64,000 nt of DNA from the NCBI GenBank assembly GCA_041398965.1, contig JAWKTT010000020.1, positions 1 to 64,000 of the forward strand. The letters are read 5' to 3'. Made by a program: the position numbers and the translations under genes. The DNA comes from JAWKTT01 sp041398965. GTDB taxonomy: Bacteria > Planctomycetota > Planctomycetia > Planctomycetales > Planctomycetaceae. The notes under the pieces were generated by a model. That model ran no database searches. It was given only the letters and a program-made list of their open reading frames with translations, and was not told the origin of the DNA. Below are positions 28,976-38,695 of this stretch, piece by piece. Position 1 is the first letter of the stretch, and each line of letters starts with the position of its first letter.

Positions 28976-29899
28976 ATGAGCATTTCGTTTGGCGACCGCG
29001 AGCGTCTTGCCGCCCAGTCACTGCTGGCACTGGCGATTGACGAAGACCTCGCACATGTCGGGGACCTTACCTCACAGACGGTGATTCCTGTGGACTCTCG
29101 CGGGAGAGTGCAAATCGTCAGTCGGAAACGGGGGGTTCTTTCAGGGTTGCCGATTGTCTCGATGGTCTACGCTGCCATCGGCGGCAACCTGCAAAACGGG
29201 CAGGACACAGACGGCAGCGAAATTGTCATCACTCCGCAGTGTCAGGATGGAGACATCCTGGAGCCGGGGACGATTATTGCGACGCTGACCGGATCGGTGC
29301 GAACCCTCTTGACGGGAGAACGGACCGCATTGAACTTTCTCACCCTTCTCAGCGGCACCGCGACGTTAACCCTGCAGTTTGTTGAAGCCGTCAAAGGGAC
29401 ACACGCGAAAATCCTGGACACACGCAAGACGCTTCCGGGGTATCGAGCCTTGCAAAAGTACGCGGTCCGTTGCGGTGGAGGGATGAATCATCGACAGGGT
29501 CTGTACGATGCCGTCATGATCAAAGACAACCATTTGGCTGCCTGGGTCCGCGACCCCAGCCACTCGATTGCCGACGCTGTCCGATCGGCTCGAGAGGCGG
29601 TCCCGGAAGAGACTATGGTCATCGTCGAGGTTGACACTCTGGACCAGTTGCGACTCGTCCTCCCTGCGTGCCCCGACGTTGTTTTGCTCGACAACATGCC
29701 CACCTCCCAGTTGATCGAAGCGGTCTCGATTCGCAATCGGGTGGCTCGTTCGGTCGCCTTGGAAGCCTCTGGAGGGGTGAACCTCAAAACAATCCGGGAG
29801 ATCGCCGAAACCGGCGTTGACCGCATCAGCATTGGTGCTCTCACACACTCTGCTCCCGCTCTCGATCTCGGTTTCGACTGGCCAGTCGCATCACGCTGA
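28976..29899 (+). CDS. nadC: Nicotinate-nucleotide pyrophosphorylase
   Basis: Quinolinate phosphoribosyltransferase of NAD synthesis, joining quinolinate and PRPP with loss of CO2. From the ATG at 28976 it has 307 residues; the frame also permits TTG 28934 or GTG 28937, right behind the methyltransferase stop, so translational coupling is possible. Family segments: IDEDLAHVGDLTSQTVIP, GERTALNFLTLLSGTATLT, ILDTRKTLPGYRALQKYAV, RCGGGMNHRQGLYDAVMIKDNH (split) and VALEASGGVNL. Phosphate-binding Arg, His and Lys residues are in place. Confidence 0.95.
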   Translation: MSISFGDRERLAAQSLLALAIDEDLAHVGDLTSQTVIPVDSRGRVQIVSRKRGVLSGLPIVSMVYAAIGGNLQNGQDTDGSEIVITPQCQDGDILEPGTIIATLTGSVRTLLTGERTALNFLTLLSGTATLTLQFVEAVKGTHAKILDTRKTLPGYRALQKYAVRCGGGMNHRQGLYDAVMIKDNHLAAWVRDPSHSIADAVRSAREAVPEETMVIVEVDTLDQLRLVLPACPDVVLLDNMPTSQLIEAVSIRNRVARSVALEASGGVNLKTIREIAETGVDRISIGALTHSAPALDLGFDWPVASR

Positions 29900-30240
29900 T
29901 GAGACCTCAGCCGAGGACCGCAACGACATCGGGCGAGTGCAGTCGCTGATTCGAGTCTTGATCCGGCAGCCAGCAACACCGGGAGTCGCACGACGAAACT
30001 GCTACCGGATCCCCTGACACTGGCCACTGACATCTTACCGTCATGCCATGCCATGATTCGTTGTCACGAACGATCACTGCATTGTCCGTGCAACAGAGAG
30101 TGACTCGACAACCGCATGCGGGTTCGCGAGTATCAATTCAGAAATCGCCCTGCGACGCGATACCCTATGTTGTAATACTGGCCTGCTTCATCCGCTGTAT
30201 CGTTTCAATGTTCTCAGGTGAAATTCGGAGAGTCCTCTTG
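29900..30240. other. Spacer nadC / PSD1
   Basis: 341 bp; the PSD1 frame is open upstream to 30043 but that part is not family-like. No hairpin terminator or repeat recognised. Confidence 0.35.
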
Positions 30241-33200
30241 ATGACAACCAGGCAACATGAGATTTGCGACTGTGTGCAGGCGTTGTGGCGGGGAGTTTGC
30301 CTCTTCGTCGTCCTGCTGGCTTGGTTCTGCTCGCTCTCGTCGATTGCATCGGCAGACAGCGAAGTTGACTACCTTAAACAGATCAAGCCGCTGCTGAGAG
30401 AACGGTGTTATGCATGTCACGGCGCGCTCAAACAAGAGGCCAACTTGCGGTTGGATACGGCAGCACTGGTCCGTAAAGGTGGGGACTCAGGTGCAGCGAT
30501 CCAAGTGGATAATGCGGCATCGAGCCGGTTGCTGGAACGTGTCACAGCGACGGATGAAGCCGAGCGGATGCCTCCTCCCAATGAAGGGGAAACACTCACA
30601 GTGGAACAGGTCGCACTCCTGCGACGTTGGATTGCTGCTGGAGCCAAGGGACCAGCGGATGAAGAACCGGAAGTCGATCCAGATAAGCATTGGGCCTTTC
30701 AACCAATCCATCGCCCCAACGTCCCGCAGACTGATTCGCCCTGGGTTCGCACGCCAATCGACGCGTTTCTGCATCAGCAACATCGGCAGGTTGGGATCAA
30801 GCCTCAGCCGGAATCTTCACGAATCGTCCTTCTCCGGCGGTTGCACCTCGACTTGATTGGCATTCCGCCAACACTCGAAGAGATCGAGGCATGTGAAGCA
30901 GACACGTCGGGTCAGTGGTATGAACAAACCGTGATGCGGCTGCTTGCCGATCCGCGACATGGTGAGCGTTGGGCTCGACACTGGATGGATATCTGGAGAT
31001 ACAGCGATTGGTGGGGTCTGGGGAACCAGCTGCGGAACAGTCAGAAACACATCTGGCATTGGCGAGACTGGATTGTCGAGTCACTCAACGCGGACACTCC
31101 CTATGACGAGATGGTCCGGATGATGCTCGCCGCTGATGAATTGCATCCCAATGACCTGAACACGCTACGAGCCACCGGGTACCTTGCACGAAATTATGTT
31201 TTGTTTAATCGTCCGCAGTGGATGGAAGAAACCGTCGAACACGTGAGCAAGGGCTTTCTCGGCCTGACGATGAACTGTTCTCGCTGTCATGATCACAAGT
31301 ACGACCCGATCGAGCAGACCGACTATTACCGGATGCGAGCGTTCTTTGAGCCGTATCATGTCCGGATGGATGTCGTCCCAGGTGAAGCGGATTTGTCCCG
31401 TGACGGTATCCCCCGTGCCTTCGACGGACAACTCGACGAACCAACCTATCTCTATATCCGCGGTGATGAGCGGAATCCCGACAAGTCGAATGTCATTGCG
31501 CCGGGTGTCCCGGAGATTTTCAGCTTCAGCGAACTCAAGATCGAACCGGTCACACTGCCGATGGAAGCATGGCAGCCCGAACGAAGACCGTGGGTTCTTG
31601 ATGCACACCTCTCAGCCGCTAAGGATCGTGTAACCGCTGCCGAAGTGGAATCAAAGAAGGCACAAGAAAAAGTGCTGACGGCGACCAGGAACGAAGCGCA
31701 GGCCCGGGTTGTCGCGGAACAGGACAACGAGTCACCGACGAACACCTCCGACGGCGAGTCGATTGTTGCCGAAACATTCAAGACGCTCGACCCGAAACGT
31801 TGGAAACTGTTTGGCGGTGAATGGGTTCACGAGCCGGGACGATTAACACAGAAGAAAGATGGGGCCACGCGATCCGCACTTCGGCTAATGGACAAACCAC
31901 CTCGGGATTTTGATGCAACCGTGAGGTTCACGACCGTGGGGGGCAGCAAGTGGCGAAGTGTCGGATTGTCGTTCGATGTCAGTCAGGAAAATCCTACGCA
32001 ACCGGCTGCTAAGACTGATAGCGAACAGAATATCTACGTGAGCGCGGTCTCTGGCGGCTCCAAGATACAGGCCTCTTTTCAACGTGGTGGGCAGTGGCAT
32101 TACCCGACAGGCAATGCGGTGCGGGCCATGCCTGTCAAACTCGACCAAGAGTACACGCTACGAGTCCAGGTGCGAGACACGCTGGTTAATGCATCACTCG
32201 ACGGTAAGCTGCTGATTGCCTGGGAGTCGACTTTGCCACGACGCGATGGTGCGATTCAGGTCATCACGTTTGACGCGATGGCTGTGATTCACGAAGTTTC
32301 CATCACACCTCTCGCTACGTCGGTATCGTTGGGCAAGCCAGACGCCGAAACTGCGAACACATCGCTGACGCTCGAAATGGCCCAAGAGGCGGTCACCAAG
32401 GCTCGGGGAGAACAGACTATCGCCGAAGCAGCACTCGCCGTAGCAATAGCCGAACTGGAAAGTGCCGAGCGACGTGCCGATGCTCAGCGGGCAGAATGGA
32501 CCGCAAACGAATCGACTCGGCAGGAACAGGCGATGGCCGCTGTTCGTGCCGAGCGACTGGCTGCGGTCGCCAAGTCTCGTCACGGTGTTACTGTCGCCGA
32601 GGAAGCCCGGCAGCGGGCTGCGTCCGACAAGCAGGAGGCCGCGGAAAAGACCCTCAAAACAGCACGCGAATCATTGGAAAAAGCCCGCAAAGCAGCAGAA
32701 GCGGAAATCCTTCCCACCGATCAATACACGAAGTTCCATGGAGCGATGTGGACGCCGACGCGGTTCCTCAATTCCGGCAAAGACGACCCGGAGATCAAGT
32801 TCCAACCGCAAAGCACTGGTCGCAGAACTGCGCTGGCAAACTGGATCACAGATCGCCGCAATCCGCTCACGGCCCGGGTTGCTGTCAATCACATCTGGAC
32901 TCGCCACATGGGACAGCCACTGGTTCCGACCGTGTTTGATTTCGGTCGCAATGGGACGCCCCCGACGCATCCGGAGTTACTGGATTGGCTCGCGAGCGAA
33001 CTGATCGACAGTGGTTGGAACATGAAGCACTTACACAAATTGATCGTGAACTCTGCGGCGTACCGGATGAGTTCTTCGATGTCAGGTGCTGATTTGTCCG
33101 CGAAGCAGGACCCCGACAACCACCTCTGGTGGCGACGTGTGCCGACCCGTATCGAATCGCAACTCGTTCGCGACTCGTTGCTGGCTCTGGCCGGAACACT

Positions 33201-33639
33201 CGACCCGACACAGGGAGGCCCTTCGGTCCCATCGGACCAACAGGAGACATCAACGCGGCGCAGTCTCTACTTCTTTCATTCGAACAACGAACGAAATCTG
33301 TTCCTGATAACGTTCGACGAGGCGCTGGTCGATGATTGCTACCGCCGCGAGCAAAGCATCGTACCGCAACAGGCCCTCGCCCTCTCGAACAGCAAACTCG
33401 CACTCGACGCGGCAGAGGAAATTGCCCTGCGACTCTCCGAGAGCCAGCCCGAAGATGCGGCGTTCATCCGTGCTGCCTTCCGAGTGGTCATCGGGATCAA
33501 TCCCAATAGCGACGAACTCGCTGCCAGCACGGCGGCTCTCGAAGCATGGAAGAATATCCCGGGCGGTAGTCAACGTACGGCCCGCACCAACTTTATCTGG
33601 ACTCTGATCAATCACAACGACTTCGTGACATTGCGTTAA
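30241..33639 (+). CDS. PSD1 protein: PSCyt1, DUF1549, LamG-like insert, DUF1553
   Basis: A 1132-residue secreted protein from the ATG at 30241, which has ggagag upstream and opens a signal peptide (VCLFVVLLAWFCSLSSIASA). A PSCyt1 domain carries CYACH (C56-H60). DUF1549 (about 165-375) includes HGERWARHWMDIWRYSD and ends with CSRCHDHKYDPI (C346-H350). A beta-rich segment (about 505-690, TLDPKRWKLFGGEW, DFDATVRF) resembles concanavalin-like/DUF1080 folds and is flanked by Ala/Glu/Arg-rich coiled coils (about 455-495 and 690-840). DUF1553 (about 870-1110) has LANWITDRRNPLTARVAVNHIW and SSMSGAD. First gene of the 30-50 kb block; the DUF1501 gene follows by 20 bp. Heme binding is inferred from CxxCH. 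Confidence 0.93.
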   Translation: MTTRQHEICDCVQALWRGVCLFVVLLAWFCSLSSIASADSEVDYLKQIKPLLRERCYACHGALKQEANLRLDTAALVRKGGDSGAAIQVDNAASSRLLERVTATDEAERMPPPNEGETLTVEQVALLRRWIAAGAKGPADEEPEVDPDKHWAFQPIHRPNVPQTDSPWVRTPIDAFLHQQHRQVGIKPQPESSRIVLLRRLHLDLIGIPPTLEEIEACEADTSGQWYEQTVMRLLADPRHGERWARHWMDIWRYSDWWGLGNQLRNSQKHIWHWRDWIVESLNADTPYDEMVRMMLAADELHPNDLNTLRATGYLARNYVLFNRPQWMEETVEHVSKGFLGLTMNCSRCHDHKYDPIEQTDYYRMRAFFEPYHVRMDVVPGEADLSRDGIPRAFDGQLDEPTYLYIRGDERNPDKSNVIAPGVPEIFSFSELKIEPVTLPMEAWQPERRPWVLDAHLSAAKDRVTAAEVESKKAQEKVLTATRNEAQARVVAEQDNESPTNTSDGESIVAETFKTLDPKRWKLFGGEWVHEPGRLTQKKDGATRSALRLMDKPPRDFDATVRFTTVGGSKWRSVGLSFDVSQENPTQPAAKTDSEQNIYVSAVSGGSKIQASFQRGGQWHYPTGNAVRAMPVKLDQEYTLRVQVRDTLVNASLDGKLLIAWESTLPRRDGAIQVITFDAMAVIHEVSITPLATSVSLGKPDAETANTSLTLEMAQEAVTKARGEQTIAEAALAVAIAELESAERRADAQRAEWTANESTRQEQAMAAVRAERLAAVAKSRHGVTVAEEARQRAASDKQEAAEKTLKTARESLEKARKAAEAEILPTDQYTKFHGAMWTPTRFLNSGKDDPEIKFQPQSTGRRTALANWITDRRNPLTARVAVNHIWTRHMGQPLVPTVFDFGRNGTPPTHPELLDWLASELIDSGWNMKHLHKLIVNSAAYRMSSSMSGADLSAKQDPDNHLWWRRVPTRIESQLVRDSLLALAGTLDPTQGGPSVPSDQQETSTRRSLYFFHSNNERNLFLITFDEALVDDCYRREQSIVPQQALALSNSKLALDAAEEIALRLSESQPEDAAFIRAAFRVVIGINPNSDELAASTAALEAWKNIPGGSQRTARTNFIWTLINHNDFVTLR

Positions 33640-33659
33640 TCCAAGAGGAAGTCAAGAAC

Positions 33660-35087
33660 ATGACCAACCGACGCACGTTTCTCACCGACCTTGGCATGGG
33701 CTTCACTGGTCTCGCGCTCTCGGCGATGTTGCATCGCGATGGTTTCGGAAGTGATGGACACTGGTCCCCGCCCAATGGCAAGCCTCATTTTGCTCCCAAG
33801 GCGAAGAGCGTGATCTGGCTGTTCATGAACGGCGGCGTCAGTCACATGGAAAGCTTCGACCCAAAGCCAATGCTTACCAAGTACGGTGGAAAGACCATTG
33901 CGGAGACTCCCTTCGCCGAGACTCAAGACCCCAAGAAGCTGGCGTTGGAACGACTGGTTGTTCCGGATGGCAATGGCAATCAGCGGAATACCCTTTACCC
34001 ACTGCAAATCGGGTTTCAAAAGCATGGTCAAAGTGGAATCGAGATCAGCGATTGGTTTCCGCATGTGGCGAAACAGGTGGATCAACTGGCAATCGTACGT
34101 TCCATGTGGACGACCGACAGCAATCACGGAGCCCAGACTCAGTTTCACTCGGGTCGACACCGAAACGACGGCGAGTTTCCGAACCTGGGGGCGTGGGTGA
34201 ACTACGGACTGGGTTCGCTGAATGACAATTTGCCGCAATACATCTCCATCGGCAATCGGGAATACTGGAACAAGCGAGACGGTCACTACCTGGGTCCGGC
34301 ACACGATGCCGTCCCGCTGCGGGTCGACCCCAACAACCCGCTCGACTTCAGCCGCTCCGCTCGACCTGTCTCTAAGGAAGCACAAGCCATCGGGAAGGAT
34401 CTGATTGGTTGCCTGAATGAATTGCGCGGCGTCGAGTATCCCGACGACCCCGCGATGGCCGCTCGCATCGCGTCCTATGAACTCGCATTCCGTATGCAGC
34501 AATCAATCCCCGAGGCTGTCGACTTCTCGAAAGAGACTGCCGACACACAGTCGCTCTATGGGATCAACAAACCACACTGCCGCGACTTTGGGATGCAATT
34601 GCTCGCGGCCCGGCGACTCGTCGAACGTGGTGTCCGTTTCATTCAGATTCAGCATGGAGCCGGTGGAGCGGGAGCATGGGACGCCCATGGCGGTCTCAAG
34701 GGGAATCATACGAAGAACTCCCTGGCGGTCGACCAGCCGATTGGAGGGCTACTCGAAGACCTGAGTCGCCGAGGTCTACTCGACGAAACTATCGTGGTCT
34801 TTGCCAGCGAATTCGGGCGCACACCCGGGTCACAAGGATCGGATGGGCGAGACCATCACATCTTTGGATTCACAGTCTGGATGGCTGGCGGGGGGTTAAA
34901 ACGGGGTGTCGTCCATGGTGCAACGGACGAAATCGGCTTTCATGCCGTCGAGAACCGCCACTATGTCACCGACATTCACGCGACGATCATGAAACAACTC
35001 GGTCTCAATTCGCGCTTGCTTGAAATCCCGGGACGCAAACGATTGGACATCGATCACGGCAAAGCCATCGACGAAATCATCGCGTAA
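33660..35087 (+). CDS. DUF1501 secreted protein
   Basis: A 475-residue protein with a twin-arginine-type start (TNRRTFLTDLGMGFTGLAL), so probably Tat-exported. It belongs to DUF1501, whose fold relates to alkaline phosphatase/sulfatase. Landmarks: VIWLFMNGGVSHMESFDPKP, IRSMWT-like VRSMWTTDSNHG, HSGRHRNDGEFPNLGAWV, WDAHGG, VVFASEFGRTPGSQGSDGRDHH and DIHATIMKQLGL. The Asp/His residues in DAHG, EFGRTP and GRDHH would fit a metal site. DUF1501 genes sit next to PSCyt genes across Planctomycetes, and here the spacing is 20 bp. The reaction is unknown. Confidence 0.92.
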   Translation: MTNRRTFLTDLGMGFTGLALSAMLHRDGFGSDGHWSPPNGKPHFAPKAKSVIWLFMNGGVSHMESFDPKPMLTKYGGKTIAETPFAETQDPKKLALERLVVPDGNGNQRNTLYPLQIGFQKHGQSGIEISDWFPHVAKQVDQLAIVRSMWTTDSNHGAQTQFHSGRHRNDGEFPNLGAWVNYGLGSLNDNLPQYISIGNREYWNKRDGHYLGPAHDAVPLRVDPNNPLDFSRSARPVSKEAQAIGKDLIGCLNELRGVEYPDDPAMAARIASYELAFRMQQSIPEAVDFSKETADTQSLYGINKPHCRDFGMQLLAARRLVERGVRFIQIQHGAGGAGAWDAHGGLKGNHTKNSLAVDQPIGGLLEDLSRRGLLDETIVVFASEFGRTPGSQGSDGRDHHIFGFTVWMAGGGLKRGVVHGATDEIGFHAVENRHYVTDIHATIMKQLGLNSRLLEIPGRKRLDIDHGKAIDEIIA

Positions 35088-35572
35088 CCCGGCGTCGACG
35101 AAGCCATCGTCAATCGTTCCGGCTGCAACAATTGAACGAAATCGTCACGTCGAGATATTGATAGTGAATCCCAGCGTCATTTGACAGTCCAGGCACCGTG
35201 CCCCTTATCGAGGGCTCTCTCCTGCTCCCAGTGTGGCAGTTCGCGGTTGGTGACGGCAATTGGCTGAATCGGATCGAAGCGTGCAAACCGTTCCGAAAGA
35301 GGTGCCTGCATTGGAAAGGTCGGTGATGTTCGTCGAGGCCGGGATGGTCTATCCCAACTGGCCCAACGATTCCACCGACAATCAAGACGCACACACCCGA
35401 AAGAGGCATGGCCCCCCGATGATGATGCTATTGGACCTGCTTGGCACTATATTGGTCACTCGCACGGTGTATGAACAAGGGCGGTTCTCGCTTCGATGCG
35501 GAACTGCTCTTATTGACCGCTTTCAATGCCGAGTTGCGGAGCAACTCGGTTACAGCTACTGGAGTGAATCGA
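35088..35572. other. Spacer between DUF1501 and esterase genes
   Basis: 485 bp with a possible transposase relic at 35177-35311 on the minus strand; otherwise nothing recognised except the Shine-Dalgarno ggagtg before 35573. Confidence 0.4.
35177..35311 (-). pseudogene. Possible N-terminal relic of a REP-associated (Y1) transposase
   Basis: The translated piece FARFDPIQPIAVTNRELPHWEQ looks like the N-terminus of REP-associated tyrosine transposases, which typically start with a FDP segment and then LPHW(E/Q)Q before the first beta strand. The reading frame stops after about 44 codons and no His-hydrophobe-His motif or catalytic Tyr follows, so if the match is real this is a fragment. Chance similarity is possible. 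Confidence 0.3.
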
Positions 35573-38500
35573 ATGAACCTACGGACTCACTTGTTGCTGT
35601 TGACAGTGATCTGCTTTCAACCGCAGGTGACTTTTGCTCAGTTCGCAGACTGGTCTCACCGTGGCACGTTCGTCTTGCTGACGACCCCCGATGGCGCCAA
35701 TTTGCCGGAATCGGCGTATGAAAAGGACTTTCCCGTCCTCGTCAGACTCAGTGCCGACTCGTTCAATTTTCATCATGCGAGGAGTGACGGTTCGGACATT
35801 CGTTTCTCGCAGGACGGACATTCACTCCCTTATCAGATCGAGCAATGGGACCCGGAGCATGAAACGGCATCCCTCTGGGTGCGTGTCCCGGTCATTCGAG
35901 GCAACACCCGGCAGGAACTGACGCTTCACTGGGGGAAACAGGATGCCACGAGTGAATCAAATGGGAAGGCTGTGTTTAACGAGTCGAATGGTTTCTCAGT
36001 GGTGATGCATCTGGGGGAAGCGGATGGCTCTGTGAACGATGAGGTCGGTAGTGTCACACCAGTCGACAAAGGGACGACGCCCTGCGAAGGAGCCATCGGT
36101 CGTGCTCGGCGATTCAATGTCGGCAAAGGCATCGCCTGTGGTGAAGACCTTTCCACTCTTCCAGAGGGGCTGGGACCCTTTACAACCGAAGCATGGTTTA
36201 GAGCTGATCAAGTCAATGGAACCGTCGTTGGTTGGGGGAATGAACAGGGACAGGGCAAGGTCATCATGGGGGTCCGCAGCCCGCCGCATGTCCGATTCGA
36301 TTGTTACTTCTCCAGTGGCAATGTGGAGGGAAAGAGTCGTCTGCCGATGGCCGAGTGGGTTCATGTCGTCCATGCCTACAAGGAGGGGGATACCCGGCTC
36401 TACTTGAACGGGAAACTCGATGGAAGTTCAAACTCCAAGGGGAGTCCACTCAACATTCGCAACCCGGCACGGATGTGGTTGGGTGGCTGGTACAACAACT
36501 TTCAATTCGTCGGGGACGTTGATGAAGTCCGCATCTCGAACGTTCAACGGTCGGCAGACTGGGTGAAACTGTGCTACGAGAACCAGAAACCCAATCAAAC
36601 TCTCGTCGGCACGCTGGTGAAACCTGGCTCAACCTTGACGGTTTCCCCATCGAAAGTCGCATTGAATGAAGGAACGCAATTCAAGGTGACGGCCGAGGCG
36701 GGCGGTGCTGAGAAGGTCTATTGGATTCTTCAACAAGGGGATGAAGAAACGATCGTTGCGAGCGATCGTTTTTCGTATGCGTTGGATGCCGGTCGTGTGA
36801 CCAGTGAGACGGCCTGGAAGTTGAAGTTCAAGGCGGTCTATCCCGACGGCGTGAAGACGCGGGACATCCCTGTCACAATTCAAGAGACGATCCCCGAACC
36901 GGTCTACACGCTGAACGCTCCGCAGGCATGGAACGGTCGAGAGACAATTGAGGTTGTGCCCCAGATCAGCAACCTCACGGCCATGGAAGCCGCTGGTGCC
37001 GGAACACTGCGTTACCGGTGGGTCGTATCGGGGGGAGCGGTCATCAAGGAGATCGCTCCTGATCGGTTGGTTCTGCGGTGCTCACAATGTAGCGGACCGA
37101 TTCGAGTCACTTCGTATATTGACAATGGCGGAGCCGAAGTCGTCGCGATGGTCGACATTCTGGTCACCGAACCGAAATCCGACCCATGGGTTGACCGCGA
37201 ACCAGACGACGACGAAAAACCCGAGGAAGGGCAGTTTTATCCCCGCGATAGCCGAAACGAGGGGACGCTCTACTACAACGGCACGCTCGACAAGCCAGCC
37301 GATGCCGTGTTTCTGAAGGTCTATGCTGACGAAAAGCTCTTTCACGCAACGACACAACCGGTCAGGACTAACAAGCGATATGCCTTCGCCGTGAAGCTGA
37401 AGCCGGGCTTGGTCAAGTATCGTGTGGAATTCGGCACAAAGACCGGCAACATCGAACAAGTTGAGAAGTCGATTGGCAATCTCGTTTGCGGCGATGCCTA
37501 TCTCATTGATGGCCAGTCAAACGGACTGGCGACGGATACGGGAGAGAACGCGCCGCGCGAGACCAGCGAATGGATTCGCAGTTATGGAGGACCAACTGGC
37601 CGCGGCGATGCGACTGGCTGGGTTCAGAGCCGCATGGACGAAGCCAATCAAGCTGGTCTGAGCCGTCCAAACCTGTGGTGCAGTCCTGTCTGGAAACGGA
37701 ACGCTCCCGATCAACAGGCAGAAATTGGCTGGTGGGGAATGGAGTTGGCCAAGCGTCTGGTTGAGAGTCAGAAGGTGCCTGTCTGTATCATACAGGCTGC
37801 CGTCGGTGGGAGTCGTATCGATGAGCATCAGCCTGCCCCGGACAACCATGCCGACTTGAAGACGATGTATGGTCGCATGTTCTGGCGAATTCAGCAGGCC
37901 CGGCTGACACATGGCATTCGAGCGGTCATCTGGCATCAGGGTGAGAACGATCAGGGAGCCGATGGGCCGACCGGTCAGTTTGGATGGGAGACCTATCAAC
38001 AGTTCTTTGTCGACATGTCCGCTGCATGGAAAGAGGACATGCCGAACATTCAGCATTACTACCTCTTTCAGATTTGGCCTAATGCCTGTTCGATGGGAGG
38101 GCGAGAAGGCTCAGGAGACCGACTCCGTGAAGCACAGCGCACCTTGCCTCTGCTCTATTCTCGCATGAGCATCATATCGACGCTCGGCATCAAGCCTCCG
38201 GGGGGCTGCCATTTCCCACTGGAAGGCTGGGGAGAATTCGCACGACTGATTCAACCCATGATCGAGCGTGACCTTTATGGCGTGGCACCTCGTCAATCGA
38301 TCTCGCCCCCGAATCTTCGCTCCGCCCGATTCACAACGGCAGAGAAAAGCGAGATTGCCCTGGAGTTCGATCAACCGATGGTGTGGCGAGACGAACTCGC
38401 CCGAGAATTCTATCTGGACGATCAACAGGGTGCCATCGCATCCGGAACCACTTCGGGTCACGTCATCATCCTGAAGCTCAAAGCTGAGACGATGGCGGGC

Positions 38501-38623
38501 AGGATCACGTACCTTAGAGAGAGAGACTGGAGTCAAGACCGCCTCGTCCTTGGCGCCAACGGTCTCGCCGCCCTGACTTTCTGTGATGTCCTCATTGCGC
38601 CTGCCGCTGATAAGCCCCGTTGA
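35573..38623 (+). CDS. DUF2341-LamG-SGNH/SASA carbohydrate esterase
   Basis: A 1016-residue secreted protein from the ATG at 35573 (ggagtg 9 bp upstream; signal MNLRTHLLLLTVICFQPQVTFA, split here as MNLRTHLLLL TVICFQPQ). Order: DUF2341 domain (about 30-125, FPVLVRLSAD...IRFSQDG...LPYQIEQWD), LamG/concanavalin-like domain (about 135-330), two Ig-like segments, then an SGNH esterase of the SASA/CE6-like group. Its catalytic Ser is S649 in DGQSNG, the block WHQGEND lies at 787-793 and the His is H880 in GGCHFP. These enzymes remove O-acetyl groups from polysaccharides. The LamG part probably binds the glycan. Part of the secreted block with neighbours on both sides. Confidence 0.88.
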   Translation: MNLRTHLLLLTVICFQPQVTFAQFADWSHRGTFVLLTTPDGANLPESAYEKDFPVLVRLSADSFNFHHARSDGSDIRFSQDGHSLPYQIEQWDPEHETASLWVRVPVIRGNTRQELTLHWGKQDATSESNGKAVFNESNGFSVVMHLGEADGSVNDEVGSVTPVDKGTTPCEGAIGRARRFNVGKGIACGEDLSTLPEGLGPFTTEAWFRADQVNGTVVGWGNEQGQGKVIMGVRSPPHVRFDCYFSSGNVEGKSRLPMAEWVHVVHAYKEGDTRLYLNGKLDGSSNSKGSPLNIRNPARMWLGGWYNNFQFVGDVDEVRISNVQRSADWVKLCYENQKPNQTLVGTLVKPGSTLTVSPSKVALNEGTQFKVTAEAGGAEKVYWILQQGDEETIVASDRFSYALDAGRVTSETAWKLKFKAVYPDGVKTRDIPVTIQETIPEPVYTLNAPQAWNGRETIEVVPQISNLTAMEAAGAGTLRYRWVVSGGAVIKEIAPDRLVLRCSQCSGPIRVTSYIDNGGAEVVAMVDILVTEPKSDPWVDREPDDDEKPEEGQFYPRDSRNEGTLYYNGTLDKPADAVFLKVYADEKLFHATTQPVRTNKRYAFAVKLKPGLVKYRVEFGTKTGNIEQVEKSIGNLVCGDAYLIDGQSNGLATDTGENAPRETSEWIRSYGGPTGRGDATGWVQSRMDEANQAGLSRPNLWCSPVWKRNAPDQQAEIGWWGMELAKRLVESQKVPVCIIQAAVGGSRIDEHQPAPDNHADLKTMYGRMFWRIQQARLTHGIRAVIWHQGENDQGADGPTGQFGWETYQQFFVDMSAAWKEDMPNIQHYYLFQIWPNACSMGGREGSGDRLREAQRTLPLLYSRMSIISTLGIKPPGGCHFPLEGWGEFARLIQPMIERDLYGVAPRQSISPPNLRSARFTTAEKSEIALEFDQPMVWRDELAREFYLDDQQGAIASGTTSGHVIILKLKAETMAGRITYLRERDWSQDRLVLGANGLAALTFCDVLIAPAADKPR

Positions 38624-38695
38624 CGGCAAGCAGGCTCCTTGCGATCAGAATAAAGACGGCTAGTCAATTCATTCCTTACCAACCGGAGTTCAGAG

